The position numbers were made by a program, and so were the translations under genes. Under the pieces are notes generated by a model. The model was not told where the DNA came from. It made no database searches and saw nothing but the letters and a program-made list of their open reading frames with translations. Shown here piece after piece: positions 16,996-25,372 of a DNA stretch of 64,000 bases. Source of the stretch: Parabacteroides sp900760525 (GTDB lineage Bacteria > Bacteroidota > Bacteroidia > Bacteroidales > Tannerellaceae); assembly GCF_049860805.1 (NCBI RefSeq), contig NZ_CP187555.1:3472001-3536000 (forward strand). Direction: 5' to 3'. Every line of letters starts with the position of its first letter. Position 1 is the stretch's first letter.

Positions 16996-18357
16996 CTATG
17001 GTTGGAGTAAATTTCCATTCTGCTTTCCATTTACCACCGAGCGAACTTCGCCGTCCGCAAAACGGGTCACCAGTTCGTCTCCGGCAGTCAATCCGGCAGC
17101 CTGTTTGATGATCTTGCCATCCTTTAAAGTCAGGCTGTAGCCCCGCTTCAAGACATAGTCGGGAGAAGCCATCTTGATGAACTGTTCCGTCAGCTGGACA
17201 AAGCGGTTTCGTTCCGCCAAACAAGTCTCCGTACGATTTGCCAAACGCACTTGCATCGTCTCCAACTTCGATGCCTGTTGCTTTAGGAATGCATGGGCAT
17301 TCGCCGGTAATTGCATGCCTATCCGTTGAAGCAAAGAACGGCTGCGCTCGATCCGGTTTACCGCCAGGACCGGAAGGCGGCTGCCCAACAGTTGCAGGAG
17401 ATTCTTTTGCATAGAGAGAATATCGGTTGCCAGCCTGGAAACGTCCTGTTGCAACTCTTCCACTTCTCCGGCAGCCTTGTCCATCTGCCCGATCAGGAAC
17501 TCGGCCACAGCCGTCGGCGTTTTCATCCGCGTATGGGCAACCATATCCAGAATCGTATCATCCCGTTCATGCCCGATACCGGTTATGATGGGAAGCGGGA
17601 ATTGCGCACAATTTGCCGCCAGCAAATAGGAATCGAAACTATTCAAGTCCGAAGTCGCACCGCCGCCCCGGATAATCACGACCACATCGAAGTGATCGGC
17701 ATAGCGGTACACCCGGTCCAGTGCTGCAATCACCGACTCTTCCGTCCGTTCGCCCTGCATAAGAGCGGGAAACAGTTTCGTGTAGAAAGGATAGCCGGCC
17801 TTGTTGTTCGCCAACTGGTTCAGGAAGTCCCCGTACCCGGCGGCCGTAGGCGAAGTGATAACAGCGATCCGCTTGGGCAATGTCGGAAACGGCAACTCCT
17901 TATTCAACGTGAAAACACCTTCTTCCTGCAATTGCCGGATGATCTCCATCCGTTTCCGGATCATGTCTCCCAACGTATAGGCAGGATCGATGTCCAGCAC
18001 GGTCAGGCTATAACCGTACAATTCGTGAAACTCGATCGACACTTTCACCAGCACTTTCAGGCCGGAGGCAAACATCTGACCGGTTTCCATCTCAAAATAA
18101 GGCTTCAGCATCCGGAAGGTCTTTGCCCAGATGGAACCGCGCGCTTTTGCCACTAACTGGCCGGTTACCGCATTCTTTTCGATAAACTCCAGATAACAGT
18201 GCCCAGATGCCGCATTCGTACGCACGTCGCTCATCTCGGCACGCACCCAACACGTCTCCGGGAAGGTGTTCAAGACAGCCCCTTTCACCCGGTTATTCAA
18301 CTCCAGCAAAGAGAGCTCCTGCCGTTCCTGATTCTGCTTATTTTGACCGTATCCCAT
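16996..18357 (-). CDS. xseA: Exodeoxyribonuclease VII large subunit
   Basis: A 453-residue catalytic subunit. The N-terminal OB fold (ELSLLELNNRVKGAVLNTFPETCWVRAEMSDVR, then GHCYLEFIEK) binds single-stranded DNA. The conserved nuclease core shows RIAVITSPTAAGYGDFLNQL, VVIIRGGGATSDLNSFDSYLLA, PLPIITGIGHERDDTILDMVAHTRMKTPTAVAEFLI. A long coiled coil and the KRGYSLTLKDGKII end follow. ATG 18355-18357 (MGYGQNK) is chosen: the frame extends 27 codons further into the S8 gene, but that extension is basic and unlike XseA N-termini. Even so the start overlaps the S8 peptidase stop by 20 bp. Confidence 0.95.
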   Translation of the reverse strand: MGYGQNKQNQERQELSLLELNNRVKGAVLNTFPETCWVRAEMSDVRTNAASGHCYLEFIEKNAVTGQLVAKARGSIWAKTFRMLKPYFEMETGQMFASGLKVLVKVSIEFHELYGYSLTVLDIDPAYTLGDMIRKRMEIIRQLQEEGVFTLNKELPFPTLPKRIAVITSPTAAGYGDFLNQLANNKAGYPFYTKLFPALMQGERTEESVIAALDRVYRYADHFDVVVIIRGGGATSDLNSFDSYLLAANCAQFPLPIITGIGHERDDTILDMVAHTRMKTPTAVAEFLIGQMDKAAGEVEELQQDVSRLATDILSMQKNLLQLLGSRLPVLAVNRIERSRSLLQRIGMQLPANAHAFLKQQASKLETMQVRLANRTETCLAERNRFVQLTEQFIKMASPDYVLKRGYSLTLKDGKIIKQAAGLTAGDELVTRFADGEVRSVVNGKQNGNLLQP

Positions 18358-19708
18358 TTTTCCTTTCCTTTTTATATGCTTTATAGAAATCGGGAATACC
18401 ATATCCCTGCTCCGTATCCGGATGTTTATACCGGTCACACGAACGATGCAGCAAGTCGATCATCTCCTTATGATTCAACCAAGGCAACGATTGCCAGAGA
18501 CAAACTCCCATCCCGGCGAGGATAGGCGTCGCAAAAGAGGTCCCGTTTGCATACCGCACACTGCCGCCCGGCCCTATCACGCAACTGCCCGTTCCCAAGG
18601 CAACGGCATCCGGTTTCACCCGCCCGTCCGCGGTAAAGCCCACGGAACTGAAGCCGCTTTTTTTCTTGTCTTCATCTATCGCGCCGACCGTAAATACCCC
18701 GGCAGCATCCGAAGGGAACGTGATCTTTTTCCACTCGCCGCTCCCCTCATTCCCGGCACTGCAAAACACCAGTATTCCTTTAGCGGCAGCCAGACCGGCC
18801 GCCCGGCTGATCATGGCAGTCTTTCCATCCAAAGCCGCTTGGTCGTATGACAGTTCGTCCGCATCAAAAACAAAATATCCGAGTGACGAAGAGATCACGT
18901 CCACCCCGGCACTGTCCGCATATTCGACCGCGGCAGTCCAATAGTCTTCCTCGACCGGATATTCGGAATCACTATCTTCACTCTTGAGCAGCAGGTAAGA
19001 AGCTTTCGGAGCAGTCCCGACCATCACTCCCGGGATATCGGCAGCGAGGCAAGAAAGGACTTTCGTCCCGTGGTCGTCTCCGACAAATACGCTTTCACCG
19101 GGGAAAACGACATTATGCGTGCCTAACAACTGCAAGGAATCAAAAGCCGACATCCGGTCCGCATTCATAAAACCGGCATCGATGACAGCCACCCGCATTC
19201 CTTCGCCCCTGAAACCGGCTTCGTGCAGTTTGATCCCGTTCAGCATCTTGATCTGCTTATGAGCATAACCATATTCATTATGCAGAGGTTCATCCTCCGG
19301 CACAAAACGGTCTTCTCCCTTTTCCCCGGCCGGAACCCGCAGGTTGCCTTTCCAGATCCACTTGACAGAATCGACGATAGCCAGTTGCTGCAACTGTTCG
19401 GCCACGGCGCTGTCGGGACTTTCCACCACGACGGTCGCAAACCATTTGCTTTGCACGACCGGTGTCGCGCCCGTTTCCGACAGCATGTCGATATACGACC
19501 GGGATATGGGAAAATCGGCATCCGTGACGGCGATACCATTTTTAGCTCTCCGCTCGATCGCCTGTTCGGAGAGATAAGCCTCCGGTTCTTCCACCCGGTA
19601 GCCGTCGTCCCCCTTATCTTTCAGATAGACACGAAAACGATAATTCTCCCCTGCCCACAACCAGGCAGGAAGACAACACAATAATAGGATTGATAAAAAC
19701 TTCAACAT
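18338..19708 (-). CDS. Secreted subtilisin-family (S8) serine peptidase
   Basis: A 456-residue protein with a signal peptide (MLKFLSILLLCCLPAWLWAG). An inhibitor_I9-like propeptide region occupies about 20-125 (ending in a YAHKQIKMLNGIKLHEAGFRGEG segment leading into the catalytic domain). The catalytic triad is readable: Asp in MRVAVIDAGFM, His in GDDHGTKVLSCLA, Ser in ANGTSFATPILAGM, plus the oxyanion Asn in FCSAGNEGSGEW. There is no C-terminal sorting domain; the protein ends with a basic KKERKNGIRSK tail, which overlaps the xseA start. It is likely periplasmic or surface exposed. It is the first gene of the S8-xseA-xseB-ispD-recG run. Confidence 0.93.
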   Translation of the reverse strand: MLKFLSILLLCCLPAWLWAGENYRFRVYLKDKGDDGYRVEEPEAYLSEQAIERRAKNGIAVTDADFPISRSYIDMLSETGATPVVQSKWFATVVVESPDSAVAEQLQQLAIVDSVKWIWKGNLRVPAGEKGEDRFVPEDEPLHNEYGYAHKQIKMLNGIKLHEAGFRGEGMRVAVIDAGFMNADRMSAFDSLQLLGTHNVVFPGESVFVGDDHGTKVLSCLAADIPGVMVGTAPKASYLLLKSEDSDSEYPVEEDYWTAAVEYADSAGVDVISSSLGYFVFDADELSYDQAALDGKTAMISRAAGLAAAKGILVFCSAGNEGSGEWKKITFPSDAAGVFTVGAIDEDKKKSGFSSVGFTADGRVKPDAVALGTGSCVIGPGGSVRYANGTSFATPILAGMGVCLWQSLPWLNHKEMIDLLHRSCDRYKHPDTEQGYGIPDFYKAYKKERKNGIRSK

Positions 19709-19753
19709 TCTATCTTTTTCTGCAAAAATATAAATTGTAGAGCATATAAAAAA

Positions 19754-19785
19754 GCCCGGCTACTCATTCGAGGCCGGGCCCATAC
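19754..19785 (-). terminator. Rho-independent terminator after the Lrp gene
   Basis: GCCCGGC (19754-19760) and GCCGGGC (19773-19779) form a 7-bp GC-rich stem. On the minus strand it is followed by TTTTTT. It separates the Lrp regulator from the S8 gene. Confidence 0.8.
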
Positions 19786-19798
19786 TATCTATTTTTTC

Positions 19799-20266
19799 TT
19801 AATCGAAAATATCGCAAATCGGAATTTCACGTTTCACACTCTGACGCAAAGAGATAAGCGTTTCCGTAGCCGTCACACCCGGAATCTCCTGGATCTGCGT
19901 GTTCAGCAATTCCATCAGGTGTTCATTGTCACGCGCATATAACTTGATCAGCATAGTATACGGTCCCGTCGTAAAATGGCATTCCACCACTTCCGGAATC
20001 TTCTCGAATTCAGGAACCACATCTTTATACATCGAGCCGCGTTCCAGTTTTACACCGATATACGTACAAGTGTTATAACCTAAAATCTTCGGATTAATAT
20101 GATAGCCCGACCCAACGATCACATTCATATCAATCATGCGTTGTACCCGTTGATGAATGGCAGCGCGCGAAACACCACATTCTTCGGCTACATCCTTGAA
20201 AGGAATCCTGGCATTTTTTGAAATAATGTTCAATATCTGCCGGTCCAGTTTGTCTATCTTCTCCAT
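19799..20266 (-). CDS. Lrp/AsnC-family transcriptional regulator
   Basis: A 155-residue DNA-binding protein. The N-terminal winged helix-turn-helix is KIDKLDRQILNIISKNARIPFKDVAEECGVSRAAIHQRVQRMIDMNVI. The RAM/effector-binding domain follows (CTYIGVKLERGSMYKDVVPEFEKIPEVVECHFTTGPYTMLIKLYA..., then IPGVTATETLISL). Such proteins usually sense amino acids and form octamers; the effector here is unknown. Single-gene unit: its own promoter box lies at 20306-20313 and a terminator follows. Confidence 0.95.
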   Translation of the reverse strand: MEKIDKLDRQILNIISKNARIPFKDVAEECGVSRAAIHQRVQRMIDMNVIVGSGYHINPKILGYNTCTYIGVKLERGSMYKDVVPEFEKIPEVVECHFTTGPYTMLIKLYARDNEHLMELLNTQIQEIPGVTATETLISLRQSVKREIPICDIFD

Positions 20267-20305
20267 TGCTTGCTTACTTTACTTTCCTTTTTAGATTTAA
20301 TGTAT

Positions 20306-20313
20306 CAAAAGTA
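20306..20313 (-). promoter_or_regulatory. -7 promoter box of the Lrp gene
   Basis: On the minus strand TACTTTTG matches TAnnTTTG, about 40 bp upstream of the ATG at 20266. Confidence 0.5.
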
Positions 20314-20369
20314 TATAATTAATTTCAATACTATATCATTGTGAAAGAAAAAAGTATGAAATAAATAAT

Positions 20370-20412
20370 AAAAGCGGGCGAAAAATGCTATTTAACATAT
20401 TCCGCCCGCCCA
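20370..20412 (-). terminator. Rho-independent terminator after the FKBP lipoprotein gene
   Basis: GCGGGCG (20374-20380) pairs with CGCCCGC (20403-20409); on the minus strand the stem is followed by TTTTATT. It lies 30-70 bp past the stop of the FKBP gene. Confidence 0.75.
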
Positions 20413-20439
20413 ATATCGTATAAAACGATAGTTTGTCTC

Positions 20440-21150
20440 TTATTTATCTTTTACGATATCCAGCAATTCGATTTCGAATTTCAATGTGCTGTTCGGTTTG
20501 ATATCCTGTCCTGCGCCACGTTCGCCGTAAGCCAGTTCTGAAGGAACCCAGACGATATATTTAGAACCTACCGGCATCAGCTGCAGGATTTCCGTCCAAC
20601 CTTTGATCACGCCGCCAACCGGGAATTCAGCCGGTTCGCCGCCACGGTCCATCGTACTGTCGAATTTAGTTCCGTCCAGCAAAGTTCCTGTATAATGCAC
20701 TTTTACTTTATCGTCGGCAGTCGGCTTAGCACCTGTACCTTCCGTAACCACCTGATACTGCAAACCGCTTTCGGTTGTCAGAACGCCTTTCTTCGTTTTG
20801 TTTTCAGCCAGGAACTTTTCGCCTTCTTCTTTGGTCTTCTTTGCATCTCTTGCAGAAGCTTCCATGAAGTAAGTCTGAACATAAGCCTGAGCAGCCTGCG
20901 GAGTCATCTTCATAGCAGAAGAATCGCCCTTGATAGCCTGGATAAAGCCGGCGATCAGATCATCAACGTTAGCAGGATCGCCCGGCAGAGTCTTTAAATT
21001 GTCTTTATAACCTGCACCTGTGCTGATACCGATGGCATAGCTCACGCTATCTGCGGCAGTCTTCAAAGATGCACTTTTATGTGAATCACCACATGATGTA
21101 ATACCCATAGCTACAATCGCTGTAGCAACCAATACACTAATCTTTTTCAT
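20440..21150 (-). CDS. FKBP-type peptidyl-prolyl isomerase, lipoprotein
   Basis: A 236-residue protein with a lipoprotein signal (MKKISVLVATAIVAMGITSCG; lipobox ITSC). An N-terminal FKBP_N dimerisation helix region (about 30-125, including SYAIGISTGAGYKDNLK) precedes the FKBP catalytic domain (about 145-235: YQVVTEGTGAKPTADDKVKVHYTGTLLDGTKFDSTMDRGGEPAEFPVGGVIKGWTEILQLMPVGSKYIVWVPSELAYGERG). This is the FkpA/Mip layout, a periplasmic folding catalyst. It lies 14 bp downstream of a paralogous FKBP gene lacking a signal sequence, with which it shares the domain order. Confidence 0.94.
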   Translation of the reverse strand: MKKISVLVATAIVAMGITSCGDSHKSASLKTAADSVSYAIGISTGAGYKDNLKTLPGDPANVDDLIAGFIQAIKGDSSAMKMTPQAAQAYVQTYFMEASARDAKKTKEEGEKFLAENKTKKGVLTTESGLQYQVVTEGTGAKPTADDKVKVHYTGTLLDGTKFDSTMDRGGEPAEFPVGGVIKGWTEILQLMPVGSKYIVWVPSELAYGERGAGQDIKPNSTLKFEIELLDIVKDK

Positions 21151-21164
21151 TTTTCTCTATTATG

Positions 21165-21752
21165 TTATTTTACTATGTCCAATAATTCAACGTCGAAAAC
21201 CAATGCGCTGTTCGGTTCGATCGCATCGCCCGCACCATGCTCGCCGTAGGCCAGATTGGAAGGGATGAAAAGACGCCATTTAGAACCTACCGGCATCAAC
21301 TGCAACGCTTCCACCCATCCCGGGATCACCTGCGACACACCGAATACGGCAGGTTCGCCACGCTCTACAGAGCTGTCGAATACGGTTCCGTTGATCAATG
21401 TTCCGTGATAATGGCATTTCACCTTGTCGGAAGCAGTCGGCTTGACACCTTCGCCTTGCTTCAATACCTGATACTGCAAACCGCTGGGTAACGTAACGAC
21501 TCCGGCTTTTCCCTTATTGATATTCAGAAATTCCTCTCCGGCTTTTTTATTAAGCTCCAGTCTTTCTTTCTGAAGATTCATGAAGTAATCGTTGATAACC
21601 TGTTTTGCTTCATCGTAACCGATTTCCGGCTGTGCTCCGCTCAGCACGTCATTCAATCCTTTTACAAAATCCTCAACCTGAAGATTATTAATGCCCGAGT
21701 TCTGGAAATTATTTCCGATACTTAAGCCAAGTGCGTAACTAATCTTATCCAT
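21165..21752 (-). CDS. FKBP-type peptidyl-prolyl isomerase (no signal peptide)
   Basis: A 195-residue paralogue of the next gene, with FKBP_N (SYALGLSIGNNFQNSGINN...) and a catalytic FKBP domain (YQVLKQGEGVKPTASDKVKCHYHGTLINGTVFDSSVERGEPAVFGVSQVIPGWVEALQLMPVGSKWRLFIPSNLAYGEHGAGDAIEP). The start is taken as ATG 21750-21752 (MDKISYALG), consistent with FKBP_N; an upstream in-frame TTG would only add KRKR. With no signal sequence it is probably cytoplasmic. A cytoplasmic/lipoprotein FKBP pair in one operon probably reflects a local duplication. A -7 box lies at 21782-21789. Confidence 0.92.
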   Translation of the reverse strand: MDKISYALGLSIGNNFQNSGINNLQVEDFVKGLNDVLSGAQPEIGYDEAKQVINDYFMNLQKERLELNKKAGEEFLNINKGKAGVVTLPSGLQYQVLKQGEGVKPTASDKVKCHYHGTLINGTVFDSSVERGEPAVFGVSQVIPGWVEALQLMPVGSKWRLFIPSNLAYGEHGAGDAIEPNSALVFDVELLDIVK

Positions 21753-21781
21753 TCTTTTTCTTTTCAACTAATTATGAACCA

Positions 21782-21789
21782 CAAAAGTA
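21782..21789 (-). promoter_or_regulatory. -7 promoter box of the FKBP operon
   Basis: TACTTTTG on the minus strand, 30 bp upstream of the ATG at 21752, with CAAA (TTTG) boxes at 21805-21808 and 21812-21815 near the -33 position. Confidence 0.5.
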
Positions 21790-22440
21790 ATGCTTTTAAC
21801 TACACAAACTGCAAACAGCAACACTTTTTTATTACATTTGCATCACTTATGGAAGAACGAACGATATGGGCATTGCCGAAAACGTCTATGTAGAAGCAAT
21901 GTAAGAACAGAAGCAAATGAACAATTGTTCAGCTACAACATCAGAGAATTCAAATTCCCGCAACAGGAGATTGCCTGCCGACTCACCCGACATTTATTGG
22001 GATTGCCTCTTCAGATTGTCAAAAGAACAGAAAAGAGGCAAATCCGTCTTTTTCAAATGTTAAATCAGACAATAACTCCCCTAAAAAGGGGATATTCACA
22101 TTTCGCTATCATCCAGCGTTTTATATTATCGCGAGTTTCTTAAAAAATATTACCCGCAAGGGTAATTCGAAATAGATGGGGTATAAAACCTAATTTTATG
22201 CACTACTGTTTCGATTCAGACTAACGGGTATTTGAAAAAAGCAAACAATAAGCCTGGGTCGACAATAAGCCCCGTGATGGGGGAATAATAAGCTAATGGA
22301 GTCTGTCCCCTATGGATATCGGGTAGACCTGCATGCCACCCGATCCGAGGCAAAGCCACCCTTCTTTTCCAATAGGCTTCATGCAAAAATGGCTCTTCCA
22401 TCCTGTTCGTTAGGGCAAGACTTAGTAACAATATATAGAA
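21790..22440. other. Gene-free region with an orphan rightward promoter and possible gene remnant
   Basis: About 650 bp without a convincing gene. A TACATTTG box at 21833-21840 points right. Just after it, three short overlapping frames carry peptide-like fragments (MEERTIWALPKTSM; EQLFSYNIREFKFPQQEIAC; CRLTRHLLGLPLQ), interrupted by stops in every frame. I could not match them to a family. The A/T-rich stretch 22140-22300 and the segment 22300-22440 show no repeats or stems worth naming. A decayed gene is possible but unproven. Confidence 0.3.
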
Positions 22441-22447
22441 TAAATAG

Positions 22448-22455
22448 TATCTTTG
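22448..22455 (+). promoter_or_regulatory. -7 promoter box of the GH76-GH125 unit
   Basis: TATCTTTG matches TAnnTTTG and lies 31 bp upstream of the GH76 start codon. Confidence 0.55.
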
Positions 22456-22485
22456 CAAAGAAAATGATATTTATTCTATTAGACC

Positions 22486-23676
22486 ATGAAGCAATTGACA
22501 TTATTGATTATTCTTTGTAATTACCTGCTGTGGGGGATGTCTTGTAATCCTACGACAGCATCCTCCTCTGCCGATCGCGACCTCTCCATCGCCGATTCCA
22601 TGTTTACCAACATCCTGAACAAGTATAACGTCGAGAAGTACGGCTTGTTGCAAGAAACGTATCCGGCCAATCCCGACAACCAGGTCACCTATCTGGCGGA
22701 AGGAGCCGAACAGAAACGCAATCAGGAGGTATCGTTCCTCTGGCCCTACTCCGGAATGCTTTCGGGAGGGATTGCACTGTACAGGACGACGGAAGACGAG
22801 AAATATCTGAAAGTGCTCGAAGGACGGATCCTGCCGGGACTGGAACAGTACTGGGATGATAAGCGCGAACCGTTCTGCTACCAGAGCTACCCGATGTTCA
22901 ACGGGGAGAGCGACCGCTTCTATGACGATAACGACTGGCTGGCGATCGATTTCTGCGACCTGTACGCATTGACGAAGAACGTGAAATACTTAGAGAAGGC
23001 ACAGGCACTATACAATTATATATATAGCGGATGGGACGACGTGCTGGGCGGCGGTATCTATTGGTGCGAGCAAAAGAAGACATCCAAGAACACCTGCTCC
23101 AACGCACCTGCCACCGTCCTCTGCATGAAGCTGTATAACCTGACGCAAGACAACGCCTACCTCGAACAGGCCAAGAAGACATACAACTGGACCAAAAACA
23201 ACCTTCGCGACCCGGAAGACTTCGTTTACTGGGATAATGTCCGCTTAGACGGAAGCGTAGACAAGGCCAAATATACTTACAACAGCGGGCAGATGATACA
23301 GGCAGGCGTCCTGCTCTACCAACAATCGGGCGACGAAGCCTATCTGAAAGACGCACAGGAAACCGCCCGAGGCGCCTACCAACGCTTCACCGAAGTACGC
23401 AAAGGCGCAGACGGAACGGAAACCCGTTTCTACACCGCCAGCCCCTGGTTCAACGTGATCCTGCTACGCGGCCTGACGGCCCTTTACGAAGTGGACCACA
23501 ACCCCGAATATATCCGGACGATGGCGGACAACGCCCGTTATGCGTGGGATCATACCCGCGACGTGAACGGATTCCTCGACAACGACTGGACCGGCATCAA
23601 GACCCAAGAGCATAAATGGCTGCTGGACAACGCCTGCATGGTCGAACTTTTCTCCGAAATCAATAACATCAAATAA
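22486..23676 (+). CDS. GH76 family alpha-1,6-mannanase, lipoprotein
   Basis: A 396-residue lipoprotein (MKQLTLLIILCNYLLWGMSC; lipobox Cys20) with one GH76 alpha/alpha-barrel. The active-site region YDDNDWLAIDFCDLY (about 145-159) carries the paired aspartates used by GH76. Other family features are SFLWPYSGMLSGG, GGGIYWCEQKK, SNAPATVLCMKLY and AKYTYNSGQMIQAGVLLY. GH76 enzymes endo-cleave the alpha-1,6-mannose backbone of fungal mannan. The gene is followed after 13 bp by a GH125 exo-alpha-1,6-mannosidase, a natural partner. No SusC/SusD pair adjoins, so this is not a standard polysaccharide utilisation locus. Confidence 0.93.
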   Translation: MKQLTLLIILCNYLLWGMSCNPTTASSSADRDLSIADSMFTNILNKYNVEKYGLLQETYPANPDNQVTYLAEGAEQKRNQEVSFLWPYSGMLSGGIALYRTTEDEKYLKVLEGRILPGLEQYWDDKREPFCYQSYPMFNGESDRFYDDNDWLAIDFCDLYALTKNVKYLEKAQALYNYIYSGWDDVLGGGIYWCEQKKTSKNTCSNAPATVLCMKLYNLTQDNAYLEQAKKTYNWTKNNLRDPEDFVYWDNVRLDGSVDKAKYTYNSGQMIQAGVLLYQQSGDEAYLKDAQETARGAYQRFTEVRKGADGTETRFYTASPWFNVILLRGLTALYEVDHNPEYIRTMADNARYAWDHTRDVNGFLDNDWTGIKTQEHKWLLDNACMVELFSEINNIK

Positions 23677-23689
23677 ATAGCAAACAAAG

Positions 23690-25159
23690 ATGACAACACG
23701 CAGAAACTTTCTGAAAACAGGCGGCCTCTCGCTCGCCGGCCTGATGGTGGGTCAGAACTCGTTCGCCCGTATGGCTGAAAATAGCGCCAACACATTAACG
23801 GGAACCGCCTCCGCCATGCAATACGTTTGTAAACGTCCGGCACCAGGCAAACGGCAGTTCACATCCGAGGCCGTGGAAAAAGCGATCGCCACCACAAAAG
23901 CCAAGTTGAAAGATCCGAAACTCGCCTGGATGTTCGAAAACTGTTTCCCCAACACGCTGGACACGACTTGCGAACACAAGATGGTGAAAGGCAAACCCGA
24001 CACCTTCGTCCTGACCGGCGATATCCACGCCATGTGGCTCCGCGACTCGTCTGCACAGGTATTCCCGCACATCCAGTTCGCCAACGACGATCCGAAGGTG
24101 AAGACCATGCTCGCCGGCGTCATCAACCGCCAGACCTGGTGCATCAACATCGACCCGTATGCCAACGGATTCAACGAAGGACCGACCGGCAGCGAATGGG
24201 AAAGCGATTTTACGGACATGAAAAAGGAACTGCACGAGCGCAAATGGGAAATCGACTCGCTCTGCTACCCGATCCGCCTCGCCTACCATTTCTGGAAAAA
24301 GACGGGCGACACCTCTCCTTTCGATGCCGATTGGGACAAAGCGATGAAGACCGTTTACAAGACCTTTATCGAACAACAGCGTAAAGACGACCTCGGCCCG
24401 TACAAGTTCAGGCGCAAGACAGACCGTCAGGGCGACACCTTGCTGAACGACGGTTGGGGCAGCCCGGTCAATCCGGTCGGCCTGATCGTTTCATCGTTCC
24501 GTCCGTCGGATGATGCGACACTGTTCGGATTCCTGATCCCGTCGAACCTGTTCGCCATCACGTCACTCCGCCAGTTGGCCGAGATGATGCGCGAGATCAA
24601 GAACGATAACGATTTTGCCCGCCGTTGCGATTCATTGGCAGACGAGGTAGCGGCTGCTGTCGAGAAATACGGAATCATCAACCACCCCGAATATGGCAAA
24701 GTATATGCATTCGAAGTAGACGGTTTCTACAATCATGTATTTATGGATGACGCCAATGTTCCGAGCTTGCTCGCGCTGCCGTACCTGGGATGCGTGGAGA
24801 TAGACGATCCCATCTACCGGAATACCCGCAAGATGGTGCTCAGCGATGCAAACCCCTACTTCTTCCAGGGTAAAGCCGGCGAAGGTATAGGCGGCCCGCA
24901 TATCGGTTTCGGATATATCTGGCCGATGAGTATCATTATGCGTTGCAACACGACCCACGATGATGAGGAAATCCGCAAATGCGTCAAGATGCTTCGCGAC
25001 ACGGATGCCGATACAGGGTTTATGCACGAATCGTTCTACAAGGATGATCCAGCCAAGTTCACCCGTTCCTGGTTTGCCTGGGTTAATACATTGTTCGGAG
25101 AAATGATCTACCGCCTGGTGAATGAAGGGAAGGTGGATATTCTGAATAATTTAGGATAA
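23690..25159 (+). CDS. GH125 family exo-alpha-1,6-mannosidase
   Basis: A 489-residue enzyme removing terminal alpha-1,6-linked mannose from mannan or N-glycans. Family signatures: DTFVLTGDIHAMWLRDSSAQVFPHI, RQTWCINIDPYANGFNEGPTGSEWESDFTDMK, ERKWEIDSLCYPIRLAYHFWKKTG, DGWGSPVNPVGLIVSSFRPSDDATLFGFLIPSNLFA and KAGEGIGGPHIGFGYIWPMSI. The N-terminus TTRRNFLKTGGLSLAGLMVG is a twin-arginine-type signal, so export may be folded via Tat, unlike the Sec lipoprotein signal of its GH76 partner. A strong terminator follows at 25212-25253. Confidence 0.95.
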   Translation: MTTRRNFLKTGGLSLAGLMVGQNSFARMAENSANTLTGTASAMQYVCKRPAPGKRQFTSEAVEKAIATTKAKLKDPKLAWMFENCFPNTLDTTCEHKMVKGKPDTFVLTGDIHAMWLRDSSAQVFPHIQFANDDPKVKTMLAGVINRQTWCINIDPYANGFNEGPTGSEWESDFTDMKKELHERKWEIDSLCYPIRLAYHFWKKTGDTSPFDADWDKAMKTVYKTFIEQQRKDDLGPYKFRRKTDRQGDTLLNDGWGSPVNPVGLIVSSFRPSDDATLFGFLIPSNLFAITSLRQLAEMMREIKNDNDFARRCDSLADEVAAAVEKYGIINHPEYGKVYAFEVDGFYNHVFMDDANVPSLLALPYLGCVEIDDPIYRNTRKMVLSDANPYFFQGKAGEGIGGPHIGFGYIWPMSIIMRCNTTHDDEEIRKCVKMLRDTDADTGFMHESFYKDDPAKFTRSWFAWVNTLFGEMIYRLVNEGKVDILNNLG

Positions 25160-25211
25160 CAAGGGAATAGGAACTCCCCCGATTGGCAACAGGCCATAGG
25201 GCAACAACAAA

Positions 25212-25254
25212 AAAACGGTCGGCATCCTTTTACCGGAAGATGCCGACCGTTTTC
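25212..25254 (+). terminator. Terminator after GH125
   Basis: A perfect 15-bp stem AAAACGGTCGGCATC (25212-25226) / GATGCCGACCGTTTT (25239-25253) with a 12-base loop. The flanking A and T tracts let it act in either direction. Confidence 0.85.
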
Positions 25255-25340
25255 ACTAAAGGGTACATGCTGAAAGAAAAAAGTACGGGGGCGATCCTTT
25301 TTGCAGGCAAAGTTGGGAGGCCGGAATGATTTTTCTTTTC

Positions 25341-25348
25341 TATATTTG
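25341..25348 (+). promoter_or_regulatory. -7 promoter box of the sirtuin-NhaC-symporter unit
   Basis: TATATTTG, 24 bp upstream of the sirtuin ATG at 25373. The preceding terminator isolates this unit from GH125. Confidence 0.55.
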
Positions 25349-25372
25349 TAAAGTATATAGAACAACTGCCTT

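Noticed and set aside
21790..22143. 117-codon open frame on the plus strand
   Set aside because: No family resemblance, overlaps the FKBP promoter region, and its frame begins before the only plausible promoter.
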